In this document: positions 50,672-59,091 of the stretch, piece by piece
Numbering within the stretch: the first letter of the stretch is position 1
Layout of the letters: the number at the start of each line of letters is the position of its first letter
From: Streptomyces sp. NBC_01210
GTDB lineage: Bacteria; Actinomycetota; Actinomycetes; Streptomycetales; Streptomycetaceae
Direction of reading: 5' to 3'
DNA: 64,000 bases
Assembly (NCBI RefSeq): GCF_036010325.1
Contig: NZ_CP108549.1
Location: 372,001-436,000, forward strand
Translations under genes and position numbers: made by a program
Notes under the pieces: generated by a model
Seen by the model: only the letters and a program-made list of their open reading frames with translations
Database searches by the model: none
Told to the model about the DNA's origin: nothing

Positions 50672-52270
50672 TCAGCGGTAGTCCTCGAGTGCGACCACGT
50701 TGCGATAGGCGTCGCGGACCTTGTCCTTTCCGATCTGCTCGGTGATCTTGGACCATTCCCGGGCAGCCTCGTCCAGCGCCTGCTGCGGCGCCTTCTGCCC
50801 CGCCAGAGCCGCGGCGACGCCGTTGGCCAGCGCGGACATGTACTGGTTGACACCGGGGACACGCAGGTCGAAGACGCGGTTGGTGCTCTTCTCCATGCCG
50901 GAGAGCGTCTGCACATACGACTTCGCGACGTCCCTGTCCCAGCCCTGCTTCTCCCAGAACGCCGCATCGAAGTGGGCGTTGCGGTAGGGATTGACGCCGA
51001 AGCGGCCGATGGTCAGGTCGAGGGCGGTATTGGCCTCGTTGCTGAAGAAGCACAGGTAGTCGAAGGCCATCTTCTGGTGGCCCGACGCCTTGGACACCGC
51101 CGAGGTCCACCCCCAGGTGAAGTAGGGAGCCTGGTTCGGCTTCTTTTCCCACGCCTTTGTGGTGCGGTTGTAGACCTCGGTGGAACCGGGCAGCGCCGCC
51201 GCTTCGATCTTGTTGCGTATCTTGCTGTCCGGCTGCTGGGCCTGGATGAACGCGTCGTCCCATGAGTAGGACATCAGCGTCTGGCCGCCTCCGAAGGAGA
51301 AGATCTCGTCGCCCAGACCGAAGTTGGCGCCACCGGGCGCCCAGGTCGACTTGGCCTTCACCATGTCGTCGAGAGCGCGTACGAAGCCGGGGGTGTTGAT
51401 CAGAGGCTTCATGGTGTCCAGGTCGAAGAAGATGCCCCCCTTGACGTCCGGGTTCTTCACATACGGTGCCGCACGGCTGATGAAGGCGGAGAACGTCAGG
51501 TCGTCACGCTTGGTCACCTCGGCACTGCCGAAGTTGGGCTTGCCGTCGCCGTCCACGTCCTTGCCGCTGAAGAACTCGGCGACCTCCTGGTATTCGGCCC
51601 AGGTCTTGGGCGTGCGCAGGTCCTTGCCCGTGGCCGCCTTGTATACCGCCTGCTGCTTCGGGTCCTTCAGTACGTCCGTGCGGACCTTGAGGTAATGCCG
51701 GTCACCGTCCACGGGGTACTGCACGACCTTCCCGTTCCAGGTCGCCACGTCCATATAGGCCTTCGTGACGTCCTTCATGCCCGGGGCGTCCAGATACTCC
51801 TTCGGCACCGGGGCCAGATACGGGGCCATGTCGCCGATCCACAAGGAGGGGTAGAACATGACGTCGTACGCCGGCTGGCCCGCTTGCAGGGGCGTGAGGA
51901 TCTTCTGGTGCAGCTCCCCGAACGGGACGTTGACCACCTCCACCTTCGCCCCGGTGATCTCCTCGAACTGTCTGGCGTGCAGCTTGGTCGGCTCGCCTAT
52001 GACGGGGACGGCATGGCTGATGATCTTCAGCGTCTGCCCGGAGTAGTCCTTACGGCTGATCGACTCGTAACTGCAGGGCCCCGGTACGTCCTTGACCTTC
52101 GTGGCCGGGTAGTCCTTGCCGTACTTTCTGTAGCTGATCTCCGAACCCGGCTTGAACAGCGCCGGCTTGTCGGGCTTGCTCTCCGCCTTGCCCTGGCTGG
52201 TGCATCCGGTGGCGGTAAGGGCCACGACGGCCGCGGCGGCGATCATGCCCTTGTACGAGCTGTTGCGCAT
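50672..52270 (-). CDS. Lipoprotein solute-binding protein of the transporter
   Basis: 532 residues from ATG 52270 (GGAG seven bases before), 17 bases after the dehydrogenase gene. The signal peptide MRNSSYKGMIAAAAVVALTA ends in a TGC lipobox (Cys about 23). Mature domains match family-1 extracellular binding proteins: LKIISHAVPVIGEPTKLHAR, FEEITGAKVEVVNVPFGELH, YDVMFYPSLWIGDMAPYLAP, QYPVDGDRHYLKVRTDVLKD, TPKTWAEYQEVAEFFSG and LMSYSWDDAFIQA. At over 500 residues it is larger than MalE-type proteins and of the size of the GlpV glycerol-binding type. I infer a small polyol or alcohol ligand from the neighbouring dehydrogenase and GlpST-like ATPases; no ligand residue can be read directly. Confidence 0.85.
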   Translation of the reverse strand: MRNSSYKGMIAAAAVVALTATGCTSQGKAESKPDKPALFKPGSEISYRKYGKDYPATKVKDVPGPCSYESISRKDYSGQTLKIISHAVPVIGEPTKLHARQFEEITGAKVEVVNVPFGELHQKILTPLQAGQPAYDVMFYPSLWIGDMAPYLAPVPKEYLDAPGMKDVTKAYMDVATWNGKVVQYPVDGDRHYLKVRTDVLKDPKQQAVYKAATGKDLRTPKTWAEYQEVAEFFSGKDVDGDGKPNFGSAEVTKRDDLTFSAFISRAAPYVKNPDVKGGIFFDLDTMKPLINTPGFVRALDDMVKAKSTWAPGGANFGLGDEIFSFGGGQTLMSYSWDDAFIQAQQPDSKIRNKIEAAALPGSTEVYNRTTKAWEKKPNQAPYFTWGWTSAVSKASGHQKMAFDYLCFFSNEANTALDLTIGRFGVNPYRNAHFDAAFWEKQGWDRDVAKSYVQTLSGMEKSTNRVFDLRVPGVNQYMSALANGVAAALAGQKAPQQALDEAAREWSKITEQIGKDKVRDAYRNVVALEDYR

Positions 52271-52287
52271 GGGGCTGCTCCTTCGAC

Positions 52288-53313
52288 TCACGGGATCAAG
52301 ATCGCTCGGCCGCGGACGGCACCGGCGGACAAGTCGTCGAGGGCGTCACGGAAGGACGCCAGGGGGTACCGCTGGGTGTGCAGGCTGACCTTGCCCTGGG
52401 CCGCCAGGACCATCAGCTCGGAAAGGTCGTTGTAGGACCCCACGAGATTGCCGATGAAGTTGATCTCGGTGGAGATGACGTCGATCGTCGGAACGTCGAG
52501 ACGGCCGCCGTAGCCGATGACGTAGTAGTTGCCGTTACGGCGCAGGCAGGACACGCCGGTCTCGACGGCACCGCCCTCGCCCACGAAGTCCAGAACCGCC
52601 TCGGCCCCGTGCCCGCCGGTGAGTTCCAGCACGCGTTCGCTCTCATTCCCGTCCGCGACCAGCGTGTGTTCGGCGCCCAGTTCCTTGGCGAGGGCAAGAG
52701 CGTCCGGGCTTCGGTCGATCACGATCATCTCGACCGGCGACAGGGCCCGGAGCACTTGGATGCCGATGTGCCCGAGACCTCCGGCTCCGATCACCACGGC
52801 CCGATCGCCCGGTCGCAGGACCCGGGCCGCCTTGGCGACAGCGTGGTACGCCGTGAGCCCGGCATCGGCCAGGGCCGCAACCGAGGCCGGCTCAAGGGAC
52901 GGGTCGAGTGCCACCACTGATCGGGCTGTGGTCTTCAGGTACTCCGCATAGCCCCCGTCGGTGTCGATGCCCGGGAAGGCCGAGTTCATACAGTGCACGT
53001 CGTCGCCGGCCCGGCAGGCACGGCACAGGCCGCAGGTCACGAGCGGGTGCAGGATGACCGGGTCGCCGACCTTGACGTTGGTGACGGCCTGTCCCACCTC
53101 CTGCACCCAGCCGGCATTCTCATGACCGATGGTGTAGGGCAGGACAACCCCGCTCTTGTCGCTCCACTGTCCTTCGAGAATGTGCAGATCGGTGCGGCAG
53201 ACCCCCGCGCCCCCGACCTTCACGATCACATCCAGCGGACCGGTGATCTGCGGGTCCGGCACATCCACGAGCACTGGCGGCTCGTCGTACTCGATGACCT
53301 GCACGGCTTTCAT
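52288..53313 (-). CDS. Zinc-dependent alcohol dehydrogenase (MDR family)
   Basis: 341 residues from ATG 53313, first gene of the operon. Catalytic zinc ligands: Cys in GVCRTDLH (about 38) and the GHENAGWV Glu/His pair (about 63-64). The structural zinc lobe carries four Cys in CGLCRACRAGDDVHC (about 94-108). The Rossmann motif GAGGLGHIGIQ (about 176-186) is followed by an acidic residue (IVIDRSPD), so NAD+ is the likely cofactor. It oxidises an alcohol to an aldehyde or ketone. Co-transcription with a GlpST-type importer and divergence from an AcoR-like activator indicate catabolism of an imported alcohol or polyol. Confidence 0.9.
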   Translation of the reverse strand: MKAVQVIEYDEPPVLVDVPDPQITGPLDVIVKVGGAGVCRTDLHILEGQWSDKSGVVLPYTIGHENAGWVQEVGQAVTNVKVGDPVILHPLVTCGLCRACRAGDDVHCMNSAFPGIDTDGGYAEYLKTTARSVVALDPSLEPASVAALADAGLTAYHAVAKAARVLRPGDRAVVIGAGGLGHIGIQVLRALSPVEMIVIDRSPDALALAKELGAEHTLVADGNESERVLELTGGHGAEAVLDFVGEGGAVETGVSCLRRNGNYYVIGYGGRLDVPTIDVISTEINFIGNLVGSYNDLSELMVLAAQGKVSLHTQRYPLASFRDALDDLSAGAVRGRAILIP

Positions 53314-53401
53314 GGCGCTCCCTGCGAATCGGCGGGGTGGATGGTGCGCCGATTACACAGCCCGCCGCGCGCAGGCCGATGTCTCAGAAGCGGTCCGCGG
53401 A

Positions 53402-53418
53402 TGTATCAATGTGATACA
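53402..53418. promoter_or_regulatory. Perfect palindrome, probable AcoR-like regulator site
   Basis: TGTATCA-ATG-TGATACA, 7-bp arms with a 3-base centre, 89 bases upstream of the dehydrogenase start and 76 bases before the regulator start. The hyphenated TGT...ACA form resembles sites of Fis-type activators of alcohol and acetoin operons. Confidence 0.65.
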
Positions 53419-53493
53419 GGCCATAGGCGCGGCGTCATCGAGCTGTTCCAATCACTCCACCGAAGGATGACGCGCGCGATACGGGAGTGTTAA

Positions 53494-55278
53494 ATGCCCC
53501 GACGTCAGCCTGGCAGCTCTCTGACAGCGGCCAGAGAGCTTTACCAGGAGATCACCAAGGATCCGAGCGCCCGCCCGCTCGTGGTCGCCTCCTGGCAACG
53601 CTCGATCGAGTACCAGGTGAAGTCGAGCTGCATCGACGCTCCCTACCTCGAGAACCCCAATCTGGACAGCGCGCTCGCCAAAGCGGCGCTACCCATCCTG
53701 AACAGGCTGCACGAGCAACTGGCCGACGACCCGGTGTCCACGATGGTCACCGATCGCAACGGCGTGGTGCTGTCCCGCATGGTCTCCCACCAGGCTCTGA
53801 CGACGCGGCTGAACCGAGTGCAACTGGCCCCGGGACACGTGTTCGCCGAGCGCTACGTGGGCACCAACGGTATCGGGACCGCACTGGCCAGCGGCCGCCC
53901 GGTCATGATCGCCGGAAGTCAGCACTACGTCGAGGCGCTGCGGGACTTCCACTGCGCGGCCGTGCCGATCCTGCATCCCACCCGGCGCACCCTGCTGGGA
54001 GCCTTCAACCTGACCACGGCCCGCCAGGGCTCAGCCGGCATGCTCATGGCCCTGGCCCGCTCTGTCGCGGGCCAGATCGAAAGTGAGATCGCCGCGATCA
54101 GCTCGCGACGGGAACGGGCCCTGTTCCAGGACTACATGGACGCGTGCTCCTCGGTGCGCCCCGGACCTGTCCTGGCCATCAATCGTGATGTCGTCATGAT
54201 GAACGAGCAGCTGAGGTCGGTCGTGACAGGGACGGATCACTACGCACTGCTCGACCACGCACGTGAGATCGCCGACGACCCCCGGTTCGAAGGGACCCGG
54301 AGCATCGCACTCCCCTCCGGACGCATCGCCGAGCTCCGGGTCAGCCGTAGCCGGCGCGAGGACAGCGACGCGGGCACCATCTTCCGAGTCCGAGTCATCG
54401 GGCGTCCCCAGTCCGGACCGGTCGCTGCCGCTGGATCCATACGATCGGGCCTGGGCCTGGTGGGCTCCTCCCCGAGATGGCTGAGCGCGGTCGCCGAAAC
54501 CGAAGCGGCGTTCGTCGCCGGCTCCTGGCTTCATCTCGTGGGAGAAGCCGGGGCCGGGAAGAGGACACTGATCGAAGCCCTCCACCGAGCCAAAGGTGCC
54601 GGGCGCCGGCTCGAGAGGGTGGAAGCACCGCTGTCGGAGTCAACGCACGCCACCGAGCAATGGCTGCGCAACGTCCGTGAGCTGCTGGCCGAGCCGTCGA
54701 ACCTGGTCGTCCTGCGCGATGTCCACCTTCTTTCTGCCCACTTGCGCCAGCAGCTGCGAAGCCTCCTGACACACCTGGACACGACCGCCACCGGGCAACT
54801 GATCATGACCAGCCAACCGTCCATGGTCACGACCGACGACGTGCTCGACCGTCTGTGCGACGCCTCGGTGGAGGTGCCTCCCCTCCGTCATCGCTATGGG
54901 GACATCGAGCACCTGGTCCGGTTCTTCCTGCTCAAATACAGGCCGAGCGGAGAGAGCAGCTGCTCCCCGGATGCGCTGACGATGCTGCAGCGCTGCCCCT
55001 GGCCGGAGAATGTCCGGCAGCTCGAGTCGGTGATCCGTGGCCTGGCGCGGCGGCCGTCCGTCAGGATCCTGCGAGTGGAGGATCTCCCGCCGGAATGCCG
55101 GGTGTCCTCGCACAAAGTCCTGACCACCATCGAAGCGCTGGAACGGGACGCCATTCTCCGCGGGCTGATGGACCGCAACTCCAACGTCCAGCGCACCGCA
55201 CAGGATCTCGGCATCTCCCGCGCCACCATGTACCGCAAGATGCGCCGTTACGGGATCGTCCCATCGAGCCTCACTTAG
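53494..55278 (+). CDS. AcoR-like regulator (GAF, degenerate AAA, Fis helix-turn-helix)
   Basis: 594 residues from ATG 53494. A GAF-type sensor occupies residues about 60-215 (VSTMVTDRNGVVLSRMVSHQ, APGHVFAERYVGTNGIGTAL, the AcoR hallmark). A bacterial enhancer-binding-type AAA region spans about 325-510: Walker A GEAGAGKRTL near 350, VEVPPLRHRYGDIEHLVRFF, WPENVRQLESVIRGLARRP. The C-terminal Fis helix-turn-helix is near 555-590 (VQRTAQDLGISRATMYRKMR). The sigma-54-contacting GAFTGA loop is absent and Walker B is degraded (LVVLRDVH), as expected in Streptomyces, which lacks sigma-54. It likely activates the divergent dehydrogenase/transporter operon. Confidence 0.85.
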   Translation: MPRRQPGSSLTAARELYQEITKDPSARPLVVASWQRSIEYQVKSSCIDAPYLENPNLDSALAKAALPILNRLHEQLADDPVSTMVTDRNGVVLSRMVSHQALTTRLNRVQLAPGHVFAERYVGTNGIGTALASGRPVMIAGSQHYVEALRDFHCAAVPILHPTRRTLLGAFNLTTARQGSAGMLMALARSVAGQIESEIAAISSRRERALFQDYMDACSSVRPGPVLAINRDVVMMNEQLRSVVTGTDHYALLDHAREIADDPRFEGTRSIALPSGRIAELRVSRSRREDSDAGTIFRVRVIGRPQSGPVAAAGSIRSGLGLVGSSPRWLSAVAETEAAFVAGSWLHLVGEAGAGKRTLIEALHRAKGAGRRLERVEAPLSESTHATEQWLRNVRELLAEPSNLVVLRDVHLLSAHLRQQLRSLLTHLDTTATGQLIMTSQPSMVTTDDVLDRLCDASVEVPPLRHRYGDIEHLVRFFLLKYRPSGESSCSPDALTMLQRCPWPENVRQLESVIRGLARRPSVRILRVEDLPPECRVSSHKVLTTIEALERDAILRGLMDRNSNVQRTAQDLGISRATMYRKMRRYGIVPSSLT

Positions 55279-55683
55279 TAGTACTTCGTTGGATCTGCCG
55301 ATCCTGCCTGCTGGGGGCATGGTGGCGGCAGCACCGGCATTCATCGGCGAACCGGCGCCTCCGGTGCCTTGGGCGTTGTCGCTGCTCTCCTTTCACTGCG
55401 GGACAGCATCATTCCGGCCGGCAGACAAAGAGCCGTATCTGCGAGGCGGGGCGGATACCTGGTGAGGCCGTGCGGGTGAATGGCTGCCACGCCGCGGCAC
55501 TCCACACGGAAGGCTGCCTCGCTTGACCGGATTCAATAGGCTCACATGGATCACTTTGGTCTCTTGCACCGGACATCTTGTGGCCCGGCGAAGTGACCGG
55601 TCGGGGCTGAGCTACGCCAGTCTTGGTCGCGCGCCAGTACCAGCGGGAGAACATCGGCAGCCGAGTAGAGGTGGTGTCCGGCA
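55279..55683. other. Gene-free stretch before the phosphatase gene
   Basis: 405 bases without a supported frame. The segment just after the regulator stop (GTAGTACTTCGTTGG onward) might be the edge of a lost insertion sequence, but no terminal repeat was confirmed. Confidence 0.25.
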
Positions 55684-58095
55684 GTGGACCAGCGGGTGAC
55701 GATGCTCAGCGAGAGCCGGGATGATCCGTTCGCCGTGCACCTGGCCGCCTCGGCGGTGCTCGACGACCGGGGAACCGTGGTCGGATGGAGCCGGCGGGCC
55801 CAGGATCTGCTCGGCTACCCGGAGACAGCAGTGATCGGCCGGCCGGCGCTCGAAGTCCTGATCGATCCCCGCGACCTGCCTGCAGCCAAGGACGCCGCGG
55901 CGGCATGCAGGAGAGCCGGCGGCTGGTTCGGTGTACTGACGGTTCGGCATCTCAGCGGGCGCCTCGTGGAGATGGGGGTCAGGGCACGTGCGCTCCTGCG
56001 CGATGGCAATGTCCGCGAGTGGTTCCTGGTCGGGGCACCGGCGGCGGAGATCCTCGAGTGGCAGAGGGACCGCGCGGTTCTCGACGGACTGTTCCGCCGG
56101 TGCCCGATCGGCCTTGTCGTCCACAGTCCCGAGATGACGATTGTCCGGGTCAACCGGTCAATCGAACGGTTCACCGGCGTTCCGGCCGCCTCCTTCCGGG
56201 GAATGCCTACCGGCGCGTTGCTGGTGGCCGAGGACGCGCGCAAGTCCGTGGACCGGGTGCGCCAGGTGATGCAGACCGGGAGATCACTGATCTCCACCGA
56301 GCAGTACTCCCGCCTGGAGCGGGACCCGGCACGAGAGCGGGCCGCGTCCGTCTCGGCCTTCCGGTTGGAGGATCCCTCGGGCCGGGTCCTGGGAGTGGCC
56401 GAGACCGTCGAGGACGTCACCGAACGCCATCGGGCTCGACTTCGGCTGGCGCTCCTTGCCCAAGCCGGCGCCCGCATCGGAACTACGCTCGATGTGGGAG
56501 AGACGGCCTGGGAGCTCGCTGATGTGATGGTCCCTCAGCTGGCCGACCACGTGTCGGTGGACGTGGCCCAACCGGTGACACGCGGCGAGGAGCCGGCGCA
56601 GGGCTCGACGGAGCCTGTCGTACGGGTGGCGGTCCGCAGCGTCCTGGCCCAGCAGCCCGAACTGCCGCAGCCAGGAGGAAAGCCCGTCGAGTTCACACCG
56701 GACACCCCACAAGCCAGGTGTTTGGCCGACGGGCGGGCCGTACTGGAATCAGTTCTTCCGCCTGACTGGTTCACCATGGAACCGCGCCAGGGTGAGCATG
56801 CTCCCGACCTCGGTGTCCATTCCCTGATCGTGGTGCCCCTGGCCGCACGGGGCCTGGTGCTCGGCACGTTGAGCCTGTGGCGCTCGCGGCGCCCCGACCC
56901 GTTCGAAGCGGACGACCTTACGCTGGCCCAAGAAATCGCCTCGCGCGCCGCCGTGTGCATCGACAACGCCCGGCGCTACACCCAGCAGCAACAGACCGCG
57001 CTCACCCTGCAACGCAGCCTGCTGCCGAGGGCTGTTCCGCACCAACTGGCCGTCGAAGTGGCTCCTCGCTACTTCCCCGCCGGAGCGGCGTCGGGGCTGG
57101 GCGGCGACTGGTTCGATGTCATCCCCCTGTCCGGGGCAAGGGTCGCGCTCGTTGTCGGCGACGTGGTCGGCCACAGCCTCCACGCCTCAGCCACTATGGG
57201 CCGGCTGCGTACCGCCGTGCAGACCCTTGCCAGCCTGGACCTGGAACCGGACGAGGTTCTCTCCCGCCTGGACGACCTGGTCAACCTGCTGGCCGCCGAA
57301 CAAGAAGCAGTCGGCGAGCAGGTCATCGGCGCCACCTGCCTGTATGCCATCTACGACCCGGTCTCCCGGCTGTGCTCCGCGGCCCGCGCCGGCCACCCAC
57401 CACCGGTGGTGACCACTCCGGACGGACAGGTGAGCCTGCTCGAGCTGCCCGCCGGCCCGCCGCTCGGCCTGGGCGGACTGCCGTTCGAGACCAGGGACAG
57501 CGAACTGGCCGAGGGAAGCCTGCTCACCCTCTACACCAACGGACTCATCGGTGAACGCCACATCGACGTCGACATGGGTCTGGCACGGCTGTGCGCGGCG
57601 CTCACCCGCCCCACCGACCCCCTGGAACGGACCTGTCAGGCGGTGGTCGACTCCCTCGTACCCGCTCGCCCCGCCGACGACATCGCCCTGCTCATCGCCC
57701 GCACCCGCGTGCTCCCCCCGCAGAACGTCGCCTCCTGGCGACTTCCGCTGGACCCGACCTCCCCCGCCCAGGCCAGGACACTGACGACAGCCCAACTGAC
57801 CGAATGGGGCCTGGAACACCTGACCTTCACCACAGAACTCATCGCCAGTGAATTGGTCACCAACGCCTACCGGTACGCCAGCGGCCCGGTGACCCTGCGA
57901 CTCATCCGTGAACGTTCTCTGATCTGCGAGGTCACCGACACCAGCCACACCTCACCGCACCTGCGCCGGGCACGCACCACTGACGAGGGCGGGCGCGGCC
58001 TGTTTCTGGTGGCCCAGCTGACCGAGCGCTGGGGCACGCGATACACCCGCGAGGGGAAGACCGTCTGGACCGAGCAGCCACTGCTGGGGCTGTAA
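55684..58095 (+). CDS. PAS-PAS-GAF-SpoIIE phosphatase-HATPase regulator
   Basis: 803 residues from GTG 55684. GTG 55696 and ATG 55702 are close alternatives. PAS domains are at about 20-115 (DDRGTVVGWSRRAQDLLGYP) and 135-250 (VVHSPEMTIVRVNRSIERFT, ending VLGVAETVEDVTERHRARLR). A GAF domain is at about 260-435 (GVHSLIVVPLAARGLVLGTL). The PP2C/SpoIIE domain (about 450-670) has GGDWFDVIPL, VGDVVGHSLHASA and RPADDIALLIAR. In LLTLYTNGLIGER, Asn replaces the Asp usual in LYTDGL, which may weaken metal binding. The C-terminal HATPase (about 690-795) has ASELVTNAYRYA and DEGGRGLFLVAQL, intact nucleotide motifs. Such proteins act in partner-switching control of anti-anti-sigma factors; the target is unknown. 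Confidence 0.9.
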   Translation: MDQRVTMLSESRDDPFAVHLAASAVLDDRGTVVGWSRRAQDLLGYPETAVIGRPALEVLIDPRDLPAAKDAAAACRRAGGWFGVLTVRHLSGRLVEMGVRARALLRDGNVREWFLVGAPAAEILEWQRDRAVLDGLFRRCPIGLVVHSPEMTIVRVNRSIERFTGVPAASFRGMPTGALLVAEDARKSVDRVRQVMQTGRSLISTEQYSRLERDPARERAASVSAFRLEDPSGRVLGVAETVEDVTERHRARLRLALLAQAGARIGTTLDVGETAWELADVMVPQLADHVSVDVAQPVTRGEEPAQGSTEPVVRVAVRSVLAQQPELPQPGGKPVEFTPDTPQARCLADGRAVLESVLPPDWFTMEPRQGEHAPDLGVHSLIVVPLAARGLVLGTLSLWRSRRPDPFEADDLTLAQEIASRAAVCIDNARRYTQQQQTALTLQRSLLPRAVPHQLAVEVAPRYFPAGAASGLGGDWFDVIPLSGARVALVVGDVVGHSLHASATMGRLRTAVQTLASLDLEPDEVLSRLDDLVNLLAAEQEAVGEQVIGATCLYAIYDPVSRLCSAARAGHPPPVVTTPDGQVSLLELPAGPPLGLGGLPFETRDSELAEGSLLTLYTNGLIGERHIDVDMGLARLCAALTRPTDPLERTCQAVVDSLVPARPADDIALLIARTRVLPPQNVASWRLPLDPTSPAQARTLTTAQLTEWGLEHLTFTTELIASELVTNAYRYASGPVTLRLIRERSLICEVTDTSHTSPHLRRARTTDEGGRGLFLVAQLTERWGTRYTREGKTVWTEQPLLGL

Positions 58096-58461
58096 ACCGT
58101 CGGGCATCGGTACGTCCGGGCGGGGACATACCGCGCGCCCAGCGTTACGCTACGGTCGTCCTCCTGCATCCGGGACTTGGGCGAACATGAACGTCCAAGG
58201 ACCGCGTGGTTTGCGACCGCCGTGCACTCCGCCTCGGTCCTCAGCACGTGCAGCAGCACGGCACCCCGAGCCACAGCCCACCGTGACCGTCACCGCCACG
58301 CCGGAGGCCGGCGACGCGGCCGGAGGCTTGGTAGCGGAGACCGGCGAGACGGTCCGCGCCCACGTGAAACATGCCTTCGCCCGCATGAAGGACTACAAGA
58401 TCCTCCGTGACTGTGACCTCTACTCCCGCCGGGCGGCCTCCTCGTCTTTTTGCTGCCGCGG
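58096..58461. mobile_element. Stretch with an IS5-type transposase C-terminal shard
   Basis: 366 bases. About 58352-58420 on the plus strand reads TVRAHVKHAFARMKDYKILR DC, the RAHVEHAF.RMK..KILRD block near the end of IS5-type DDE transposases (HTH-less endonuclease group). Nothing upstream of it is recognisable. Confidence 0.55.
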
Positions 58462-58974
58462 TCAGCCGGGAAAGGAATTGCGTCTCCGCCGCCAATTCCA
58501 GGACGAGTTCGGCGACACCACCGCCAGTGGCGAGAGCCTCCTGGGCGATGCCGGTGGCGGTGCTCCCCGGTTGATCTCGTGCACCAGGCTGACGGCTTCG
58601 GCAAGCCGATCCCGGTCCTCCTCCAGCATGACCGCGTATGTCGAGAACTCCTGGCCAAGAGTCATCGGCACGGCGACGATGGCGGCGACGTCAACCACGG
58701 TCAGGTAGTCATCGCTGGTGGAGTGACCGAGGATCTTCAATACCCGGTTGGCGATCACCTCGTTGGTGTTCATGCTGGTCGAAGTCCCGGCCCCGCCTTG
58801 GGTCATGTCAACGAAGCGTTGGTCGTGCAGGTGCCCATTACGGATCTCTCGGCAGGCGGCGACGATGGCCTGAGCTTTCTTTCGGTCTGGCAGACCAAGT
58901 TCTTCGTTGGCGCTTGCCGCGACCTCCTTCACCGCGGCAAGCGCGTCAACGAGGTGCAGGTAGGTGGAAATCAC
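58462..58974 (-). pseudogene. Aspartate ammonia-lyase remnant
   Basis: The minus frame opens at GTG 58974 with ISTYLHLVDALAAVKEVAAS, KKAQAIVAACREIRNGHLHD, MTQGGAGTSTSMNTNEVIAN and RVLKILGHSTS. These are the aspartase/fumarase signatures GGAGTSxNMNxNEVIAN. It then jumps to VAVPMTLGQEFSTYAVMLEE DRDRLAEAVSLVHEINRGA, a region that lies about 50 residues further on in intact enzymes. The first 45 residues, an internal block with the active-site region, and everything after HEIN are missing. It sits directly behind the asparaginase gene, so it once may have completed an asparagine-to-fumarate route. Confidence 0.75.
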
Positions 58975-59091
58975 CGTTCCGGTGAGTGAGAAGTTCTCGC
59001 ACGCGCGCAGCGTGTGGACGCCCCAGGCCGAGTGTCATCGGTGCAGGTCTCCCTGTTTCAGCGTCGGGTGCTGTGCCTGCGAGTTCCTCTT

